A DNA stretch of 64,000 bases from Thozetella sp. PMI_491 (GCA_021432635.1 MU270063.1:310001-374000), one strand, 5' to 3'. Counted from the stretch's first letter, positions 44,846-56,091 are shown. A program made the numbers and translations. Notes: a model not told the origin generated them from the letters alone.

Positions 44846-46223
44846 TCATACATGACTAGCGGTCGTACCGGTCTTCTTTGTTATCCACTCTATCTCTCCC
44901 GAATCCTCAAACGGTTCGACGCCCATCGCCTTCCACGCACCGTCGCACATCAACGCGGGATCCTTTTCCTCGCCAGGAAACAAAAGCTCACCGCCCTTGC
45001 CGTCCCAGAAGTGCAGGACGGAGTGGTCCAGCCCCAGGGTAAGTTTGATGACGCCGTCGCCCCATTGCGGCGTGTAAGTGTACTTGGGCTTACGCCCCCG
45101 GATGGCGAGAGCAATGTTGTCGGCGACAATCTCGGCCTGCCGACGGGCGGAGCGGGAGTTCGGATTCGGTGTCTTGGTGTCGGCCACGTCCCCACATGCG
45201 TACACATTGGGGAGGGCATCGTCGGCAACCTGGAGCGTTGGCTTGACTTTGATGTGCCCGGAAGGCGCAATGGCATCGGGAGAAAGTCCAGAGAGCAGCT
45301 CCGAGGACGGCCGCTGGCCGGTGCAGTTGATCTATTTGATGGGATGTTAGCTTCTAGGTGAAACGCTCGAGAAGTCCCGTCGGGAGAGAAGGGTCACGCA
45401 CATAGCAATCACACTCGAGCCTCCTGCCCGAGGACAGCGTCACGGATTCTGCATCGTGAGATGCCACTCTCTCCTCCGTCACGACTTCCACGCCCAGCTG
45501 CTGAAGGCCCTCCAAAGCGGCCTTCTGAAGCCCGGGGCCGAATCGGTTCATGACCGCGGCCCGGGAGTGTACGAGTACTACTGACTTGTCTGGATATACG
45601 TGCTTCGCGTCTGTGGCCAGTTCTACGCCTGCAGCTCCACCACCTGCAACGACGATCTTTTGTGCATTTCGGATACGATCCTGGACCTCCTTGAGCAGCA
45701 CCACCCCCCCGGCCTTGTCCTCCACGCCGACGCGGGAGGGCAATCCTTCGGGCACAGTCGCGCCCGTGGCTACTACCAGGTACTCATACAGGATCTCGTC
45801 GGCACTGTCGCGCAGCTTGATGCTGGTCTTCCCCACCGACACGACTCGATCCCTGATCCACTGCACGGAGCCTGGGGCGGCGCCAGCCAGGTAGCCCGTG
45901 TAGGGGATGAAGGCCTTGTGCTCGTGATCTGCGATGACGCAAAATCGAGGCAGCACCCATGTGAAGTTGTAATGGCTGTTCGGCTCGATCACCACCACCT
46001 GGAAAGGGCTGCCCTTAGGCAGCGATTCTGCGATGAGGCGCGCAGCATGGTAGCCCGCAAATGCCGCGCCAACCACGACGATGTTCCGGGTCCGGGCGGT
46101 CTCGGGATCTGAGGAGGAAGCGAGCTTGACGCTAAGGGAGCGGCGCAGTTGGGCGCGGGATGACTCGAGGGAGTAGAGAGTGAGGCGGGCGTAGAGGCCC
46201 GCCTTGTGCACCTGGTCGAGCAT
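44846..46223 (-). CDS. AIF/AMID-like FAD-dependent pyridine nucleotide oxidoreductase
   Basis: Two-dinucleotide-binding-domain flavoprotein resembling AIFM2/AMID and fungal AIF-like NADH oxidoreductases. Exons: 46223-45402 and 45331-44846; 435 residues. FAD-binding Rossmann motif VVVGAAFAGYHAARLI (about residue 49) has Ala in place of the second Gly; this is a common variant in the family. The NAD(P)-binding motif is VVAGGGAAGVELA, and the second FAD contact is VYACGDVADTKTPN. The first about 45 residues are Arg/Ser-rich and could target mitochondria. Its upstream region contains a perfect ATCTGATAA site 266 bp before the ATG and a CCAAT box, which links it to the siderophore genes downstream. 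Electron acceptor unknown: quinone in AIFM2; an iron-siderophore or ferric reduction role here is a hypothesis. Confidence 0.9.
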
Positions 46224-46977
46224 CACACTTGCTTTTTACCACGTCGTCGTGAGTTCTAGGCAGTTCAAAGAGCAAGGCAGAAGCGAGCAAGGCCGCTTTC
46301 CGGCGTCGAAGAGGAATGGGGAGAAGGGGGGGACTACCGCGGTCAAAGGCTCGCGAGACGAGGCACGCGGACCAGCGGCTGGTCACAGGTGCGCAAGGAA
46401 GCCATCGCAAATCGGGTCTCTGGGCGGCCATGGTGCTCGGGGCGAGCACAATAATTAATGTGCAATGACGAGATCGGCTCCGTAAACCATCTGATAAATC
46501 TCTCTTGGCGCGGCTAGTGGACCACAATTGGCGGCGTAGTGCTAGCTTTGCCAGCACGCGAAGACAGCTCCTGGGGGACCCTGCAGCGAAGCTCCACTCG
46601 CCAGAAGCGCGTGTGCGCACTGTGCACTGTGTAGCAAGAGTTGTACCTGACATGTACCCAAAGGTACCTACCACGTCCCCTGGATGCGGTCCGCGATGAC
46701 TCGGTTGTTGGTTCTTTGGTTCACCTGCATGGCCTAGGCAAACCCGGTAGCCTACTCGCTTGTGTTTTCCAAACCGAGAAGGCATTTGGTCAATTTCGCT
46801 CCTGTCAACGCAGGCTGAATGATTTGATAGATTTCCGTCTGTTTGACACACCAAGCCTTACATTCTGTCTCCCCCCCCCCCTCACCCCCCACCCCCCCCT
46901 GCCCTGCCTCGCTCCCCGACCTTGATAATCGTAGGCTAGCCCAGCTCCTTGGCATACCTCGGCCTCGGCCCCCTCGT
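46224..46977. other. Promoter region of the flavoprotein gene
   Basis: 750 bp between the 3' end of the GNAT gene and the start of the flavoprotein gene, both on the minus strand, so regulatory sites here serve the flavoprotein. Contains the SRE-type GATA site at 46489, an inverted CCAAT (46527-46531) and a C-rich low-complexity tract (46870-46905). Confidence 0.65.
46489..46497 (+). promoter_or_regulatory. SreA/SRE-type GATA site ATCTGATAA
   Basis: Perfect match to ATCWGATAA, the extended site known for fungal iron-responsive GATA repressors (SreA, SRE, Urbs1). It lies 266 bp upstream of the flavoprotein ATG. Confidence 0.7.
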
Positions 46978-47765
46978 TCAGAAAGAAGGGTAGTCCTTGT
47001 CCCTCCATTCATCAAAGGTCATGCCGGCAGCTGACGGCATCCTTACCATGAGTGGCACGACGATATCGGCCTCGGTCCCCAGCGTCTCTGCCTTGTGCAC
47101 GATGGAGTCGCGCAGGCGATTATATCCCAGCTTCTCGTAGAGCCCCACCGTTGTCGGGGAGGCCTCGAAGTAGACAGGGAGCTTGGTCTGCTCGCAGATG
47201 TCGATGCCCCATTTCACGATGGCAGCACCCGCCTTGCGACCCTGATGCCGGGGATCGACACCGATGACATGGACATCTGTATGTCAGGTTGCATACGCGG
47301 TCAGGCGTCGAATGCACGAGCGGGGGGGCAAGCAAGGGGGCAAGGGGGCAAGGGTGACTAACAGATGTACGGCCGTCCTCCAAACAGCTTCTCTCTGGCC
47401 TCCCAGAGCGGGTTGAGCACCTTCTCCGCGCGCTCCCTCTTGTCGCCCTCGAGCCAGGGCACGCCGTAGTTCTTGCGCTCCTCTTCGCTGCGGGGGCTCA
47501 CGTAGATGTCGCCCAGGATCACGCCCACAATGTCGCCCGTGTCAGTGTCTACGCACTTATACGTGTATTGCACGCTGCTCACACCCCAGTAGTTGCGGGT
47601 GGCCTCGGTATGGCCTTTGCGGAATTCCTCTGAGCTGATGTCCTGGTCAGGGAACAGGACGTCCAGCATGATGTTGCCCATTGCCTCGTTCTTGAAAGCG
47701 GCGAAATAGACATCGTAGACCTTGGGGATCTCGGGCACCAGGGCCGGGAGCACTGCGTAGACCAT
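46978..47765 (-). CDS. GNAT-family acetyltransferase, candidate siderophore N-acetyltransferase
   Basis: Acetyl-CoA-dependent N-acetyltransferase. Exons 47765-47363 and 47276-46978 give 233 residues; the T|AT splice yields PYIYVHVIGVDP. GNAT motif A is VIGVDPRHQGRKAGAAIVKWG (acetyl-CoA pyrophosphate loop QGRKAG); motif B is LPVYFEASPTTVGLYEKLGY. Size and fold resemble SidG, the fusarinine C acetyltransferase of Aspergillus, and the general fungal GNAT family around it. The gene sits next to a siderophore NRPS and has a perfect SRE-type GATA site 474 bp upstream of its start. Inference: it may acetylate the free amino groups of the NRPS product (as in triacetylfusarinine C or coprogen). It could equally be a generic GNAT. 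Confidence 0.9.
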
Positions 47766-48813
47766 GTTCAGGAGGGGTATATGACTCGGGCGCGCAAGGA
47801 ATAACCGTGAGAGACGTGGACGACGTGCGTGGCCGGGCGTGGGGTGTGGGTTCGACGACGATCGTGGTGGAGGTTTTGAGGATTTCTTATTTCCACGAGA
47901 CGAGGACGCTCTGCTCTGCCTACAAGTATCTCCCCTGATGACCGGTCCATGGGCACTCTTTGCCCCGAGCGGGCCCCGGGCGGGATCTCACGCTCTCCAG
48001 CAGGTAGCGTGGCGGCCGATCACGAATATGGGGACAAGCCTTTCCGGCAGGTGGAATCCAAGCGAAGAAGCGCCATCTGCATCCCTTGCTCCTAACTATT
48101 GTTACGTAGTGGCATCACCGGCGACGAAATGGGCTGGTTGGCTCTCATATACCGCACGCGAAGATGCACCAAAGCCCCTGTAAGATTCTCGGGTACCGGT
48201 ACTGCTGTCCCAAAAGTTCGGCGCTAGTTGCATTAAAGTTATCAGATCCGCATGCGCTAGCGAAACCAAGCAGGCGTTAAGCCATTACGAGGTGGGTCTC
48301 TCACACCTCGGTTGTCATCAGGGCAGAACCGGTGCCTTGTGAGGCGTTGCTTCTAGTCAGAACCTGGTTGGATTGGCCGACCGAGCGTCTAAGTCGCATA
48401 GTACATGGGCCGGCCGACAGCAGCCTCGCACCCCCAACTCCCAAGGCGTCGGTACCAAAGAATTCCAGCTGACCCTTGGGTCTAGACAGCCGGCATCGGT
48501 TGCCGAGTTTTGCGAAATGCGAGGAGGGGGTTCCCGTCATGCCCTACAGCCGCTGAGAGGCCCGGTAGACAGAGCTCGTCTGTCACTACCCAAAAAGTCT
48601 CGGAGCGAGGGGTGAACACATTGTAGTTTTCAAAACAACGCCCCTGAGGTTGAAGAATGGAATAAGGACGTAAACCAAAGCACCCTTTTTTTTTCAAGCC
48701 TGCATAATGAAAGGAAAAAGAAAACTACGAATAAGTAGCCATAAGCAATACACTTAAAGAATAACCCCCCAAGTTAAAGGGGAAAGGCAGTGGAAATCTA
48801 TCTCGAGCCAACG
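47766..48813. other. Promoter region of the GNAT gene and 3' flank of the NRPS gene
   Basis: 1.05 kb. Because the NRPS gene ends here and the GNAT gene starts here, promoter elements serve the GNAT gene. Contains the SRE-type site at 48239. AT-rich NRPS 3' UTR at 48690-48780. No gene. Confidence 0.6.
48239..48247 (-). promoter_or_regulatory. SreA/SRE-type GATA site (TTATCAGAT on plus strand)
   Basis: Reverse complement is ATCTGATAA, a perfect match to the iron-responsive GATA consensus, 474 bp upstream of the GNAT ATG and on its coding strand. Confidence 0.7.
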
Positions 48814-51800
48814 TCACTGGTCCCCTTCGTAAATAGCATCACCCGGCCGTTGTATCAACGCCTCTAGTGTCTGGACCAACTCTGCCAGTAGCTCTTTCGC
48901 ATACTCCCCCCATGACTCAAAGGTAACAATTTCGAGCGTGATGGTGTCACCTTGTGGGTAAGCCTGGATCTTCCACTCTCGAAGTGGCTCCTCATGCACA
49001 TAGAGTGTTTCCATCCTGCAGCTCGTCTCCAAGAATGGGAGCTCCTCCACATGCTCCACATCTTGGTGCACTACCGAGTCGAACCAGTCAATATCAGCGG
49101 GCCAATCCGTGCAGTTACGCACGATCTCGGTCAAGGCCATGCCCTCGAAACCCGCGCTGCTATGATGCTGGTTCTGCACCGCCTGCAGGAGCTCCAGCCC
49201 TGTCATGCCCTCTGCGATCTGGACGCGTACGGGGATGTACTGCCAGCAGGGGCCGACCACAGCGTCGCAGCCTGGCAGGTCTGTGTTACGTCCACTGGCA
49301 ACCTCACCGAAGACCACATCACGCACCCCGAGGCGCCGCGAGAGGGTCAGCGCCCACGCGGCGGTGGGAAGCGTGGCGATCGTGATGTCCCGAGAGCGGG
49401 CGGACATATCGACAGCCTGGCTGATGGCGAAGTGGCGGCGTGCGGTAACCGGGATGTCGGGCTTAAGCACGCTCAGCGAAGACCCGCGGAGAAGGTCGGT
49501 CCAGTAGCCAACGCTTCGCGGGATAGCATCGCGGATGACGTGGTTCACAAAGCCAGAGAAAGGAGCGGAGGTGGGGACGGGTCGTCCTTCGTAGAGGGCC
49601 GAGAGCTGGCGCAGCATGATGGGAAGACAGAGCTCATCGTATTGGGCATGTGAAACACGGAAGACCAGGCTGCTCTTTCCGCCCTTTCCATGGACGAGGA
49701 ACCATCGCACAAAGGACGATCCCGGCAGCACTCGCTCTTGCACGTCCACGGTGCAAATTGTCCTTGCAAAGGCTTCGGCATCGCCGTCGATGTCGTACTC
49801 GACGAAAGGTGCTACAAGTTCCTCGAGAACAACACCATAGTAGGTGCCGTCCACCTCGAGGTAGACGGTCCGTAGTACCTCATTCGCAGTGATAAGAGCC
49901 TGGCAGGCAGTCCGCAGGCGGTTGGCGTTGACAGCTGTCTCAAAATGGAAGAACTCGTATCGCATGGAGTACCGGGGGATATTGACGGTGGCTTTCACGG
50001 CGATCTCCTGAAGTGGCCGTGTAGGCAGGACATCGACCACCTTTTGCGCGTCCGAGAGCACGGGGCGGATACTGGCAGCCAGGAACGCCTCGACATCCGG
50101 GACATCTAGAGACTGGAATGGCTGGACAACTTTCCTGGCAGTCTCGCGGGTGGCGATCTCAACCGACACATTGGCCATCGCGAACAAGGAACGGTTGGCG
50201 AAGATGTCTGCCACTGTAATCTTCAAAGCCTGCGCTCGGGCTTCGGAGGTAAGCTTCATGGCGGAAATAGAGTCACCTCCGAGGCGGAAGAAGTTGTCAC
50301 TCAGGCCAATTGTCTCCTCATCGAGGCTAAGGACGCGAGACCAGAGGCTGCGGAGCTTCCGCTGCTTCTCGGAAGTCACCGTAGTCGGACCTGATTTCGC
50401 GGTTGTCTGGACTGGCTCGATATCCACGGGCATCACCCTCTCATCGAGCACGACGGAGCCGTCGGCAGTGATCTTGACGAGCTTGTCTGTCTTGAAGAGG
50501 CGGCCCTTGCGCTCCGGAGTTGCTACCGTAGCACGAGAGAGCCACCACTGGGGGCTCTTCAGAGCGGGCAGCGACAGCTCCTGTGTTGTCTCAATGAGCA
50601 ACTCTCCCACCGCGCCGCGGGGGAGAAGGCGCTCAGAGTCCAAGGGATCGACGACCCAGAAAGCCTCAGCACCGTCGAAGCTTGGGTCGATGTGAGAGGC
50701 CTTGGCCGTGCTGCTGAGTTGCCATACCTCATCCCGATCCTGCTGAGTGATGTACTCGAGCTCGCCGATTCTCCTATCCTTCTCCTCGTGGAGCTGAACA
50801 GCAAGTAGGCTGAACTGCTCAAGCACCCTCTCCATGACGATCTTGTCAACCATGTTGGAGTCGAAGCTAGCCATGACCAGAACCCCGTCGGGGCCGAGCG
50901 AGCAGACGAGCATCAGGCTGTATGTGTTGAAGTTTAGGGCCTCCTGGGCAGCTTCGGCATCGCCAGCTGGCACGAGTCCATTAGCGGGCAAGTCAGGAGA
51001 GCTTTGAACCTCCTCAGTCACTGCGGGATTCAGGACGAGACCGGCTCGCAATTCGCATGCCTGGAGGGCATCAGGGCTGAGCCTGCGGATGTGCTGAAGA
51101 CCCATGTGCTCGTATGGCATCTGGGCCACCACCTGCCCGTGGACAGCGCTCAAGAACTCTGCGACGCTGGCCGCACGGTTAATTCGGACTCTGACTGGCA
51201 CGGTTGTGATCATGGGGCCCTCTATCTCGTCCACACCCGAGACGGGGACATTGCGGCCGGTGAGCGTCTCGCCAAAGACCATGTCGTTTGATCCCGCGTA
51301 GTTAGACGCTGTCAGTGCCCATCCGCCTCGGATGACAGCCGCGGCGGTGGTATCGGACGCTGGCCGCCCTTTCATCGGAATGAAGACCTCAAGGAGCGAA
51401 TCCGACTTCGCCTGGTATCCTTCCCGAGGCAGTGGGGGGAACTGAGGGCCGGTCGCGCCGTCTAGTTGCTCGCGCCAGAAGGTCTTGCACGCCTCCCGGT
51501 CCATGCTTTGGAGATACTGGATGAACTCCTTGAACTCGGCCGGCCGTTCCGTTGGCAGGCCTTGGTAGGCTCGGTTGATGCGCTCGACGACAAGTGGCAT
51601 GGACCAGCCGTCGTAGATGCTGTGATGAACTGTCCAGACGAAGTGGATCTTTCCGCCTTCGGTGATGAGCGCATAACGGACCATGGCGCTGCCGAGATCC
51701 ATCTCCTCGGCACGGTCAATCTCAAGATATTCCTGCACCGAGGTTCCAGTCCGCCAAACAGGGGCCTCCTTGACCACTACTTGTATGAGGCCGCGGCCGG

Positions 51801-54689
51801 GAACCTGCACGATTCTGGTACGCAGTATGGCGCAGTCAAGAGCCGCCTTGTCGAAGGCAGCCCGGAGCTTCTCCGCTGTAGACTCGTCAGGGAGCTCCAT
51901 CACCCTTTGCGCAACATAGGCATCTCTGAATTTGGCAGACAGGGCGGCAAGAGCTTCCTGGAGAGGAGTGCATGGGTACACATCCTCAATAGTGACCTCG
52001 CCGACCCCACACAGTAGCGCAGTCTCGGCCCTGGCCTCTTTCTCAGACCAGCCGTCCTCTAGGAGCGAGAAAGCTGGCACTCCTTTCTTGGCATCTTGTG
52101 TGTTATGCTTGCCGGCTACTGCAGCCATCTCCCTTAGGGTTGGGTAGGTGAAGACGGTGGCAACACTCAGCAAGAGCCCCTCAGACCGAGCGGCCGCGAC
52201 TAGCTTCATGGCCTTGAGCGAGTCTCCACCAAGGGCGAAGAAGCTGTCGCCCACCGAGATGCCCAAGTCATTGCCCAGCACGTGGGTCCAGGCGCGATAG
52301 AGGGCATGCTCCTCGTCGGTCTCAGGCTTGGTCGGGTCGGCTACAATTCTCAACTTGGCGATTTGCTCGCGCGTCATGGCGCGACCCATCTCCCGCAGCT
52401 TCTTGCGATCGGTCTTCCCCGAAACCAGAGAGGGGATATCGGGCAGCGGAATGTATGCGGTGGGGACCATGTATCTAGGTAGCTCGGCCCCTAGATATTC
52501 GTCCATCTCCGCGAGTGCCTGGGAGACAGCGGGGGAGAAGATCGGGGCGCCATCGGAAAGCCTTAGACCGTTGCTCTCTGGCTCGGCGAGGAATACGACC
52601 AAGGTGGGCTCAGTCCCACCCGGAGAGATCACCTCGGCGGCAAGCTTAGCAGAGCTGGGCAGCTTCTTACGGAGGTGGTGCTCGATCTCGGCAAGCTCAA
52701 CGCGCTGGCCTCGGAGCTTCACTTGCTGGTCCTTGCGTCCAACAAAGACAATCTCTCCTGACCCATCACGGTCATACCGCACCAGGTCTCCCGTCTTGTA
52801 CAGCTTGCCGTCTCGGCCGGGGACATCTCGGTGGCCGGCCAGGAGCCACGGAGGGGGGTCGATGAATGCCTCTGCTGTCTTCTCGGGCTCGTTCAGGTAG
52901 CCCAGGCCGAGGACAGGGCCTTCAATCAGGAGTTCTCCTACTGCCCCTACCGGGACCAGGCGGTTGTGGTCGGCCGGGTCAACGATCCAAGTGAGACCGC
53001 CTACGCCTTTCCCGATGGTAGCGTAGCCTTTCGACCCTGCCACGTCGTTGTTGATCGTGCAGCCTACAGTGCACTCCGAGGGGCCATACGCGATGACTAC
53101 TTTGGTCTGCGAGTTCCACGCGATGGCATCGCTTGCGCTGACGGCCTCTCCACCCAGACCCAGGACCTCGAGAGACGGCAGGATGTCCGAGTCCAGCACG
53201 CGTGCGACGGACGGCGTCATGTGCGCCATCTTGGCGTTCGAGGCCCGGATCGCGCCGCTGAGGTCGTTCATGCGCGCCTCGTCCGCCGGGGTGCACACGC
53301 AACCACCCTTGACGAGCGTGCACAGGATGCAGTCGATGCACACGTCGAAAGCATACGAGGCGAACTCAAAGACGCGCAGGTCAGCCGCGTAGCCGACAGC
53401 ATCGGCACGAGGCAGCGCGCCGCTGGTGTAGTTCTCGTGCGAGATGACGATGCCCTTGGGCTTTCCGGTGCTACCAGAGGTGAATATGATGTACATGGGT
53501 GCAGAGGGGGGGACGGGTGGGAGAGGTTCTGCACCAGGCAGCCACTCCGGACCCTCGATCCCGGCATGCGTTGGGACCACCACGGCGGTCGGCGCGATCC
53601 GCCGGGCTAATTCTTCCTGCTTCGCGGAGGAGAGGATGATGCGGGCCTCGGTCTGCTCTACGATGGTGCTCAACCTGGCCTCTGGCTGGCTGGGGTCCAT
53701 CAGCACGAAAGCGGCGCCGGCCTTCATGACGGCCAGGACGGCCACTACGGTCCATCTTGACTTTTCGAAGCACAGCGGCACCCGGCTTCCCACACCTGCG
53801 CCGAGAGAACGAAGGCGGTGGGCCAGCCGTGTGGACAGGTCTTCGAGCTCGCCGTTGGTGAAGTCGCCGTCCCACGCGCTGACCGCCGGCGCGTTGGGGA
53901 GTTCGACGGCGCGCTGTGAGATGAGATCGTGCATGCACTGCTCGATATTGGGCGGCACGACCGAGTTCCAAGCCCACATCTGGTCGAGGTCGAGAGGAAG
54001 AGGGCCGAAGATGTCGACGCTGGGGTCGGCGAGGCTCTGAACAGCCACAGCAAGGATGGCGGTGAAGGTGTCGAGGTATGCCTCGATCTGGAGACGTGAC
54101 GTCGTTCTGTCACGCCATTCCACTTGTAAGCCCAGTTTTCCATCAATGGCACATACCTCCAGGCGGAAAGACTAGAACCAGCGAGGTTAGTAGGATGCGG
54201 AGAAGAGGCTCAGGAGGTACCGCTTACCTCGGGTCGGGAGTCTTTGTTTACGGGGGCAAGGAGAACGTCTGCGGCAAGCGGCACCGCAGAGTCGCAGAAG
54301 AATAGCTTCTCATAGCTCCGCAGCTTCGCATCTGAAGCCCCCTCTTGCCGCCGCAGCTCGTCGACCAGGCGAACAAGGCTGGTCAGCGAGCTGTCAGGGG
54401 CGGGCGGGATGGCGAAGAGGGTGTCCTGGCCGCCGGGGGGACGGCAGCCCCAGGAGAACTGGCCAACATCGTCGCCGTTGTACTTGCTCAGTAGCAGGAG
54501 CCACGAGAGGAGGAAGGAAAGCTCATCAACATCGGCAGCGTCTGTTGGGGTCGAGTCTTCGCCGAGCTTTGGTGGGGTCAGAGTGACGGTGCGAGCCGCT
54601 ACGCTGAAGAGTCCAGGTGCAGTGCCGTGACCGTTGGGCTGGGGATCGCCCCCGTGTGTGTGGTCCTGCAGCACCTGCGTCGCGGCCAT
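48814..54689 (-). CDS. NPS6: Siderophore non-ribosomal peptide synthetase (NPS6/SidD type)
   Basis: Exon 1 54689-54228, exon 2 54171-48814; 1939 residues, the NPS6/SidD size. An N-terminal piece (1-230) resembles the C-terminal half of a condensation domain. Then A1 (about 235-730): YIIFTSGSTGKPKG, AYGPSECT, YKTGDLVRYD, SGKTDRK. T1 near 800: LGGDSLKA. C1 near 1005: VHHSIYDGWS, the intact HHxxxDG. Next only a remnant of a second A domain (about 1325-1405: FWVVDPLDSERLLPRGAVGELLIE, FKTDKLVKITADG). T2 near 1454: LGGDSISAMK. C2 near 1664: the active-site motif reads SHAQYDE. This A-T-C-degenerate A-T-C order is that of extracellular siderophore synthetases (fusarinine or coprogen type), which use hydroxyornithine acyl units iteratively. 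Eye-aligned A1 code: DVDHGGAVGK. Next to transporters typical of the same clusters. Confidence 0.93.
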
Positions 54690-55269
54690 TGGTACCGAGC
54701 ACAGATGCCGTCAGACAGCGGTTCGGTAGTGGAATGCGGCGAAGAGCTGCGTTGTTGGGTAGTACACAGTATTCAGGGACACGGCACGGCAGGAGAAGGG
54801 GGGAGCAGGGACAGTAGAGACAGTTGTAGAGGACGGTAGGATATAGCGGCTCATGTTATGGAAGTGAGGGAACTCGGAACTTCCTTTTGTTAGTTCACAG
54901 GAACCCTCCGATTCCACGCACATCCCACACGCCGCACACATGGGCATGTCATCAACTCAGAGTGGCTTTCTCTTCATTGCATAATAGCCGCCCCTCTGGT
55001 TGCGTTGCGCGCCGGAGCCGGCCCCAGGGTCGGTCGGCCCCATGCCAGGGTGCTTCCAGACGGAGCCCACAACTCTGACCCAGCTTTTGCTGTCCCGGTA
55101 CTTGAGCGATTCACTAGGGGCGTGGGATGCCTACACCGAGGCATGGCCCTCCTGGCCTTCCTTCCTAGATAGTCTGAGTGCTCCGTTGCATGATGGCCTG
55201 TCCCTGCCGGCAGTGGCGGCTGCTCTGCTCGAAGCCGGCTCTCTGGAACGGTACAATACCAAACTATCG

Positions 55270-55272
<3 letters not shown>

Positions 55273-55316
<44 letters not shown>
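55273..55316 (+). repeat. (TG)22 microsatellite
   Basis: 44 bp of uninterrupted TG dinucleotides in the divergent NRPS/ABC promoter, about 585 bp from the NRPS start and 775 bp from the ABC start. Such alternating purine-pyrimidine tracts can adopt Z-DNA and vary in length between strains. Confidence 0.97.
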
Positions 55317-55317
<1 letters not shown>

Positions 55318-55523
55318 CCCGGGGGGGCATCGGCCTCGCCCAGGTTCACATGCAACTCCCGGGTTTTCCAGGAGGCTCGACCCATGATGGAGCAAGCGAT
55401 CGGCTTCCCGCATTCGGCCGGCTTTGGAGCAAGGCTAAGAGATCGAGGTGGTGGAGACTCTCGGCTCTCATGACATGAAAGTAAGGTCGTGTGGAAAAAA
55501 TCAAAAGCAAGGGGGAAGGGAAA

Positions 55524-55537
55524 GGGGGGGGGGGGGG
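55524..55537 (+). repeat. Poly-G run (G14)
   Basis: Run of 14 G preceded by GGGGGAAGGGAAA in the same divergent promoter; slippage-prone and potentially G-quadruplex forming. Confidence 0.85.
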
Positions 55538-55883
55538 TGCGGCATTGATCTCTTCTCCTGGCCCCATAACTTACGGTGGCTACACTAGTCGATCGCATCA
55601 CCAGATGATACGTACACCCTGTAAGTACCTTGACTCAGAGAGGGCCACCTTCCATGACCAGCCAAGGCAGCGTCGCAGCCAGAGGCGTCGGTGCTGTCCA
55701 GCGTGCTTGCGTGCCCAAGCATATCGCAACAGACCGGAGCCCGAGCCAGCAAACGCAGTGGGGGTTCATACAGTCTGGTAGAAAAAGCTGGCGCACCGTG
55801 TGGACATGGCAGGGGTCGAGGAGGGGTCGGAGCGGGTCTCGCACATAATTATGGGTTCGGTATTCGCGCCCAGCCGGCGCAAT

Positions 55884-55892
55884 TTATCAGAT
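55884..55892 (-). promoter_or_regulatory. SreA/SRE-type GATA site (TTATCAGAT on plus strand)
   Basis: Reverse complement ATCTGATAA. About 200 bp upstream of the ABC transporter ATG and 1.2 kb upstream of the NRPS ATG; first of a tandem pair. Confidence 0.75.
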
Positions 55893-55905
55893 CCGAGTCC
55901 GAATT

Positions 55906-55914
55906 TTATCTGAT
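55906..55914 (-). promoter_or_regulatory. SreA/SRE-type GATA site (TTATCTGAT on plus strand)
   Basis: Reverse complement ATCAGATAA, also a perfect ATCWGATAA. Starts 22 bp after the first site, that is two helical turns, in the same orientation; paired sites favour cooperative binding by a two-finger GATA factor. Confidence 0.75.
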
Positions 55915-56091
55915 CCGCCCATTGCCAAGTCCGTCATCGGCGGCGCTGCCGAGTGGCCCGCTCTTCAGGGGGCAGCCACACCCGCCACGCATGCACTTTG
56001 TTTACTAGTTGTACTTACTAGGCCCCAATTCGCACTGATGTGCTGAGTATTGCCGAACACCAATTCGCCGAGGTTCAGGCTGACGGCAAAC

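Larger units (their letters stand above)
54690..56091. other. Divergent promoter shared by the NRPS and ABC transporter genes
   Basis: 1.4 kb bidirectional promoter. Contains a (TG)22 microsatellite, a G14 run, two SRE-type GATA sites (55884, 55906) and a CCAAT at 56060-56064 just ahead of the ABC start. ORFs across the microsatellite are artefacts. Confidence 0.7.

Noticed and set aside
52831-53610. 259-codon ORF antisense inside the NRPS
   Set aside because: Shadow of the adenylation domain in the opposite frame; no promoter or splice context.
55178-55478. ORFs rich in Val-Cys across the TG repeat
   Set aside because: All frames of a TG repeat are open; this is a microsatellite, not a cysteine-rich peptide.
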